Shown here: positions 58,377 through 64,000 of the stretch, in pieces
Layout: the number at the start of each line of letters is the position of its first letter
Numbering within the stretch: the first letter of the stretch is position 1
Origin: Escallonia rubra
Lineage: Eukaryota; Streptophyta; Magnoliopsida; Escalloniales; Escalloniaceae
Direction: 5' to 3'
Length of the DNA: 64,000 bases
Assembly (NCBI GenBank): GCA_033065855.1
Contig: JAVXUO010003132.1
Location: 186,001 to 250,000, forward strand
The notes under the pieces: model-generated
Database searches by the model: none
Told to the model about the DNA's origin: nothing
The model's input: the letters and a program-made list of their open reading frames with translations, nothing else
Program-made: the position numbers and the translations under genes

Positions 58377-61300
58377 ATGGGCCTCCAAATGCAGTCATAC
58401 GGGATTCAGTCGATGCTCAAGGAAGGGCACAAGCACCTCTCTGGACTCGACGAAGCCGTCCTCAAGAACATCGATGCTTGCAAACAGCTCTCCGCCATTA
58501 CAAGAACTTCTCTCGGTCCCAATGGTGTGTATGCTACTACTATACTTGTACATTTTCGTTTCTGTTATCCCTCGAGCATCTATAAGCTGCCACCACCTGA
58601 CAACTTTTCTGTACTCATAGGGTGCCTTCATATGTGATAGGGTTTCGCGTTCTTCTGGCCATTTCGTCTTTTGGGTCTCATTTTGATTCTGGATGTTGTC
58701 GTGTTTTAGAATATGATCGATAAAACTAAAACCTTGGTCTTAGTCTTCTACCAAAATTACTTACCAGAGAGATGAGAGATCTTAAGGTCATGATAGATTG
58801 TCACAGAGAGTAATTACCCATGGCTTTGCTTTAACTCCTGATTTCTGGTAACCCATCTCTTCATTACCTCTGTTGATTAGAACTCATAACCATGGACAAA
58901 AAACATGGGCCCGAGACATGATCTTAGAGATCATACGAATTTGACTCCCTAATTAAAGACAGCTTGGTTGACCCGCCAACGTTAAACTTTTGTGCCAACG
59001 CTGTTGTGAAACTGTTACTTGGTCGTGCATGAGCAACATATAACAAAGAGTAAGTAGTAGTTACACATGGTAGGGTTACAGCTCCTGTTTTGGATAGCTC
59101 AAAGTGTCTATTTTGTTCAGGTATGATGAAGATGGTTATTAATCACCTTGACAAGCTTTTTGTGACGAATGATGCTGCCACTATAGTTAATGAACTTGAA
59201 GTACAGCATCCTGCGGCCAAACTTTTGGTCTTGGCTGGGAAGGCGCAGCAAGAGGAAATTGGAGATGGAGCTAATTTGACAGTTTCTTTTGCCGGGGAGC
59301 TCCTCCAAAATGCAGAGGAGCTAATCAGAATGGGGCTGCACCCAAGTGAGATTATCATTGGATACACAAAAGCAATAAATAAGGTGTGTCATGTGCATAC
59401 TGTGTTGTGTTTGAGAAAAGACGAGAAAATTATGAACTACGGTTTTCACTATAACTGGTTGTCCATGGTTGCAGACAATTGAATTATTAGAGGAATTGAT
59501 TGAGGAAGGTTCTGAAAAGATGGATGTCAAGAACAAGGATGAAGTTATTTCCCGCATGATATCTGCTGTTGCTAGCAAACAATTCGGACAGGAGGATTTT
59601 TTGTGTCCTCTAATTGCCGATGTAATTCTTGCTTGCTTGCGTTAACACTTATTTACAAGTACAACTATCAGATATTTGAAGTTCCTTAACTGTTGGATTA
59701 TTTACCATAGGCATGCATACAAGTTTGCCCAAAGAATCCCGCAAATTTCAATGTTGATAATGTCCGAGTTGCGAAGCTTTTGGGTGGAGGTCTGCATAAT
59801 TCTACAATAGTGAGAGGCATGGTTTTGAAGAGCGATGCTGTTGGGAGTATAAAGAGAATGGAAAAGGCAAAGGTGAGCATCCCTCCTTGTGCCTTATGAA
59901 ATTGCCCACCCCCCCAGCGCGCGCACACAAAAACAAAAACAATGGAAAAAATAAAAAAATGGAACCAACAGTTCGAGCGCTCTCCTTGAGTTTTATGTTC
60001 TTGCTTCAGTATTCATTCAGCGGCATGTACTTATGGGGGCTGATGCTTAAAGTGGAAATATATAAAAACCATCAAGATTATTTCTAGCTATTTGTTTATT
60101 GGTCACTCAACCTTTGTGTATACTCCTGTGGTGCTTATTTGTTTGTGATACGTGTCCCAAAAAGTTCTATTCCATAGTTAGAGTAGAACTTAGCTTGAAA
60201 TCTCAAGCAAAGCATTTAACAAAATAATATCATTTGGAAAAATCTCTGTTTATCTCATATTTGCTAAAACTCGTATTAATGAATTACTTGGATAGGTCTT
60301 GTATTTCCTCAAATACTTCAGGTTAGGTTGTGTGTTGGACAAGTATCAAGAGAATCTTTGTCTGGGACCTTCCCAGGTTTAAGCCCTGCTATACGATGCT
60401 TTAGTTGAGGAAGAGGTGCTATGGTGTGTGTTAGCTGATGATATGGTGTTAATTAATACACTTAATGGGACTATAGGAAATCAGAATTGGTTAGAATCCG
60501 AGGGCAACTTAACGAGACAGAGGAGTGAGAGTGAAGTATGAGTGGGAGAGGTATCTGAGGTGTTGTTTTGGAGCATTGTTGCATGAGCAGGAGAGTTTGA
60601 TGTCGATGTTATTAATGAAAAAACATACTGGAATTTCCTATTTTTAGGGTGGCTATGACCAGCTATGTGTCTTTCAGAATATGGACCATCCTGAGCAATG
60701 CATACACAAGGGGATTGTAAATGAAATGCACATAGCTTAGGTATATCAGGTGCAACAGCAAGAAGGATAGAAAAAAAAATGGAAGTGATTAGAAGGTTAG
60801 GATGGCAGCAATGCAGGTGGAGACAACGGAGAACTGAGTTCCAGGCCCACTGTCCACGCTAGAGATGTCTAAAATATACGAGTAATGAAAACTTGCTAAA
60901 TTAGATAAGCTACCGGGCTAAAGCTTCAGCTGTAAAAGTTGAGTGTGATGGCTACCAAGTCCCTTTGCCACTACAATTATTGGGTGAATTTCACGTGCGG
61001 GCAGTATTGAGTTGGCCCTTGAATAGTTTCTCAGAGGGTAAACTTGATACTTTTGTTGGCCTACATTATCCCACTATCCCTAGATGTTCTGTTCAAAACT
61101 TTGTTGGCAGTTATTTTCCTTTTTGTAAATGCAACATACTGAAGCTCAAATTGCTTACACAATATTGTAGGTTGCTGTGTTTGTTGGTGGTGTTGATACA
61201 TCGGCAACTGAAACAAAAGGAACCGTTCTTATTCATAGTGCCGAGCAGGTATTATCTTCTGGTGTGAGTAGGTATCTGAGCACGCGCTTACTTCTTTAGT

Positions 61301-63511
61301 CTGTTTATATTTTTTCTTTTGATGTTTTCCCACTTTAGGGTGTAGGCAAAGCTATGTCTAAATATTACTTTCCGAGTACGCAAATAAGCGGGGGGGAAAA
61401 AAAAAAACAGCAGCAGCAATTCTGGCAATGCAACTTCTAACATACGTTGTGTGCATGGGTCTGTTACCAGCTCACCAGTGGCCTCTCTTCTTATAAACCT
61501 CTTGTCCAACCATTATCTTTTCTGAACTACACTCCACTGATGATTCAGCTTTTGTGTGTTGGTACCTGTCACCATGCTCTGTCTGAATGTGGAAAATTAT
61601 AGCAGTTAACAGTGCGAACTTTGACCAGCCGGCTACCTTTTAGACTCTACCTGGCTACTTATTCACTTGTTAACTGCGGACTCTAGACAAATTTTTTTTT
61701 TGCAGCGTAGTTTGGCAAAGTGGGAGTTAGTAACTCATTACATATACAGTTTCTTGTCGTGCACGATAGAGTCATTATGTGGCTTATTGGTAGTGAAATG
61801 GTCAAAGATAAAGGAAATGACTTCTTGGTCCAACTTACATGCTGAGCTTGCTACTCATGAGATGCTACAGTTTTACATGTTTTCAACTCTGTTTCAAGTT
61901 CTTTTTTTTTTTTTTGTGTAATCTGATGTAAAATGTTTGGGCTACATTTTCAATTTGACGTAGCTGGAAAACTATGCAAAAAGCGAAGAGGCCAAGGTTG
62001 AGGAGCTCATCAAAGCAGTTGCAGAGTCGGGTGCTAAAGTTGTAGTTAGTGGAGCTGCGGTTGGAGAGATGGCACTACACTTCTGTGAGCGTTACAAGTA
62101 TGTTAGTCCCTCATAGTCTCTTGAGCTAGCCAATTTGGGTGTCATATTTCTTACCAAGAATGAAGAAAAAGGTTCTACAGCTTGTGAGCCTCATTCGGCA
62201 ATTTCTTTTATTTACATTCTTTTTTCGGGCCGCGCGTGGGGGTGGGGTCGGGTGGGGGGGTGGTCTGGTAGAGTGCTAATAGGTACTCTATTTGCTCTTC
62301 AATGATTTAAATGCTCGCTGGTGCGTCAGAAGCTTAGACACTATGTGGCCTATGTTACATGGACTCGGTACTAGTGTCCTGATTGGATACTTGTCCAAGT
62401 GTCGGATTCCTCTAATTTAGAAAACGCAAGACACGGCAAAATGTTCATATTTGTTATTGCTTTTTAGTTATTTCAAAGGCAAAAAGGTGTTTTATTTGAT
62501 GCATTTGGTTTTAATTGACAATTTGTCTCGCCTCAAAGCAATAACTAACTAAACAAAAGACTATAAGATAGTATCATAATGGCATATCCTATGAGATGTG
62601 TCGTACACATATCCCATACCCATGTCCAGGCGTCGAGTGTCCGACACGGGTACTTCATGCTAGCCGAAGAGTCCAGGTAACATAGTATGTGGCTATGCAG
62701 TCTGCTGTTGCATGAATTGGATTCCTTTTGTTCTACACTGACTAACTTTATTCTGGATAAGTTATCTAAAATTCAGCTGTTATTTTATTTCTACAGGCTC
62801 ATGGTCATAAAAATCAGCTCCAAGTTTGAGCTCCGTCGATTTTGCCGCACAACTGGTGCTGTTGGACTTGTAAGCATGTCCAAGCATTTTATGTGTTACA
62901 GAGTATAATTGAACCACTTCTAACAAGTTTGAATTTTTTTTTTCCCGGTCAAACAGTTAAAGCTTGGCCAGCCGAACCCAGATGATCTCGGATACGTTGA
63001 TTCCATATCGGTGGAGGAAATCGGTGGTGCTAGGGTATTGATTGTTTGCTGTGCCTGTTTTCTCTTATATGCTTCTCAATTTTTTATCCAGCAATCCGTA
63101 TACCTCCTTTTTTTTACATGCAGGTCACAGTCGTACGAAATGAAGAAGGTGGAAATTCTGTAACCACTGTTGTTCTGCGAGGAAGTACTGATAGTATATT
63201 GGATGACCTTGAAAGGGCAGTCAATGATGGTGTGAATACTTATAAGGTTATTTGCATACCAGATATAACTGTCTAAAATTATGTAACATAGAACATTCAC
63301 TTCATTGTTTAAGCCACAAATAGAAGCAGGTTCTTTAGGCACATTGTAAGAGCACTTTTTTAGCACTGTCATCTAAGATTTAAACTTTTGTTGCCCTGAC
63401 TACGTTATTTTGTCAGGCAATGTGCAGGGACAGTCGGATAGTACCTGGAGCTGCAGCTACAGAAATTGAGTTAGCCAGAAGACTTAAGGAACTTTCTTTC
63501 AAAGAGACAGG
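58377..63511 (+). CDS. T-complex protein 1 subunit theta (CCT8), 5' part
   Basis: Ten exons with GT-AG junctions: 58377-58524, 59121-59383, 59475-59621, 59711-59872, 61171-61248, 61964-62097, 62797-62869, 62957-63034, 63124-63246 and 63417-63511. They give about 433 residues in frame, against about 545 for the family, so the last exons lie beyond the window. The start MGLQMQSYGIQSMLKEG matches the CCT8 N-terminus. Group II chaperonin motifs are present: TRTSLGPNGM, FVTNDAATIV, EEIGDGANL (ATP-hydrolysis loop), LLGGGLHNS, MVLKSDAVGSIKRMEKAK, RRFCRTTGAVG, DLGYVDSISVEEIGG and VVLRGSTDSILDDLERAV. One departure is GMMK where relatives have GMNK. CCT8 is one of eight subunits of the cytosolic TRiC/CCT ring that folds actin, tubulin and other proteins in an ATP-dependent cycle. 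No lesion was seen. Confidence 0.95.
60407..60541 (+). pseudogene. LINE-like reverse transcriptase fragment in CCT8 intron 4
   Basis: A short open stretch gives EEEVLWCVLADDMVLINTLN, then WLESEGNLTRQRSESEV and a stop. The LADDMVLI box and the following ESEG...TRQRSE order resemble the catalytic core of plant LINE RT (FADDIVL...LESKG...SRSKTE). It is sense to CCT8, only about 45 codons long, and clearly non-functional. Confidence 0.5.
62350..62685. mobile_element. hAT-type MITE in CCT8 intron 6
   Basis: 336-bp element with inverted ends CTATGTTACATGGACTC and (reversed) CTATGTTACCTGGACTC, flanked by a perfect 8-bp duplication TATGTGGC (62342-62349 and 62686-62693). The interior includes GTGTCGG and GTGTCCGACACGGGTA words. 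An 8-bp duplication is the hAT-superfamily hallmark. It is intronic and does not disturb the adjacent splice sites. Confidence 0.85.
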
Positions 63512-64000
63512 GTAAATTTATCTTTGTGACGTAATTGTTGGTTTTTATTTTCCATTAATCATAGTTACATTTATTGCTTTCTTGTAATCTTGAATGCACC
63601 TTCTTTACATGTTTGAGTTCCCCCCTTCTCTATAATAACCTTTCAAGTTATTCAACTTACTGTATCGACTGGATCATAGTCTATGATTGTACTCATATTC
63701 ATTGATTAATCTGAAATGTACTTTAATTTCCTATTTACGACAAAGGGCAGCATCAATTTAGGTTGATGAATATTGGACTACTTGCCTAAGATTGGAATCC
63801 TTCGGATAAAACTTGTATCTCGGGGAGCTACGATTGTGTTGCTTTGGTCATATGACATGCCTAAACATTCTGAAGTTTCTGTGTATGACATGCCCTTCCA
63901 TACATGCTAAGTTGGTTTGTGTTCTCTTTTCTGGATCTCTCATACTAAAGGTCCTCCGAGTTCCAGTTTGATCTTGGTATTAGTGGTTTTGGATTTTGTC
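63512..64000 (+). other. CCT8 intron 10, truncated by the window end
   Basis: Begins GGTAAATT after exon 10. No acceptor followed by the expected next CCT8 segment is present before 64000. Confidence 0.7.

Overview
This window is nuclear DNA from a flowering plant, most likely a dicot. Two genes with spliced, plant-type structures support this: a ZIP-family metal transporter (22.5-24.5 kb) and the start of the chaperonin subunit gene CCT8 (from 58.4 kb, running off the right edge). The rest is AT-rich intergenic DNA built mostly from nested and decayed transposable elements, many with intact target-site duplications (TSDs). No species is named, because nothing in the sequence fixes it.

Layout. 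0-1 kb: low-complexity repeat DNA. 1-7 kb: a full-length but broken Ty3/gypsy chromovirus (LTRs 960-1603 and 6343-6987). 8-12.8 kb, minus strand: a split replication protein A large-subunit (RPA1-like) pseudogene; its 2.1-kb intron holds an organelle-like segment and a PSY1R-like leucine-rich-repeat receptor pseudogene. 16.8-18.3 kb: a solo LTR of a copia-like family. 19-20.2 kb, minus strand: a remnant of a Helitron Rep/helicase protein. 22.5-24.5 kb: the ZIP gene, with an 80-bp tandem duplication upstream. 25.5-31.9 kb: a non-autonomous LTR element without gag-pol, carrying a 73-bp tandem array. 32.3-40.7 kb: a second solo LTR of the 16.8-kb family in the opposite orientation, split by a 7.1-kb CACTA (En/Spm) element. 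40.9-45.5 kb: another CACTA end, a palindromic tandem repeat, an HSP90 first-exon fragment and a Tourist-like MITE. 45.7-49.5 kb: a nearly complete hAT element. 50-51.5 kb: microsatellites. 51.8-57.7 kb: a PIF/Harbinger element whose transposase is split by a 2.75-kb solo-LTR-like insertion. 58.4-64 kb: CCT8 exons 1-10, with a LINE-like fragment and a hAT-type MITE in its introns.

Functionally, only the ZIP transporter (membrane uptake of Zn/Fe-type divalent metals) and CCT8 (cytosolic TRiC/CCT folding complex) look intact and expressed. All transposon coding regions seen carry stops or frameshifts. The nesting order is clear at several loci: solo LTR then CACTA at 32-41 kb; PIF then solo LTR at 52-56 kb. 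By eye the chromovirus LTRs differ at about 5% of sites and the LTRs of the 25-32 kb element at about 2%, so the latter inserted later.

I found no convincing new multi-gene system. The closest candidates are a possible decayed Helitron (Rep remnant plus RPA-like pseudogene on one strand) and the tandem arrays that occupy the place of the catalytic half of the CACTA transposase.
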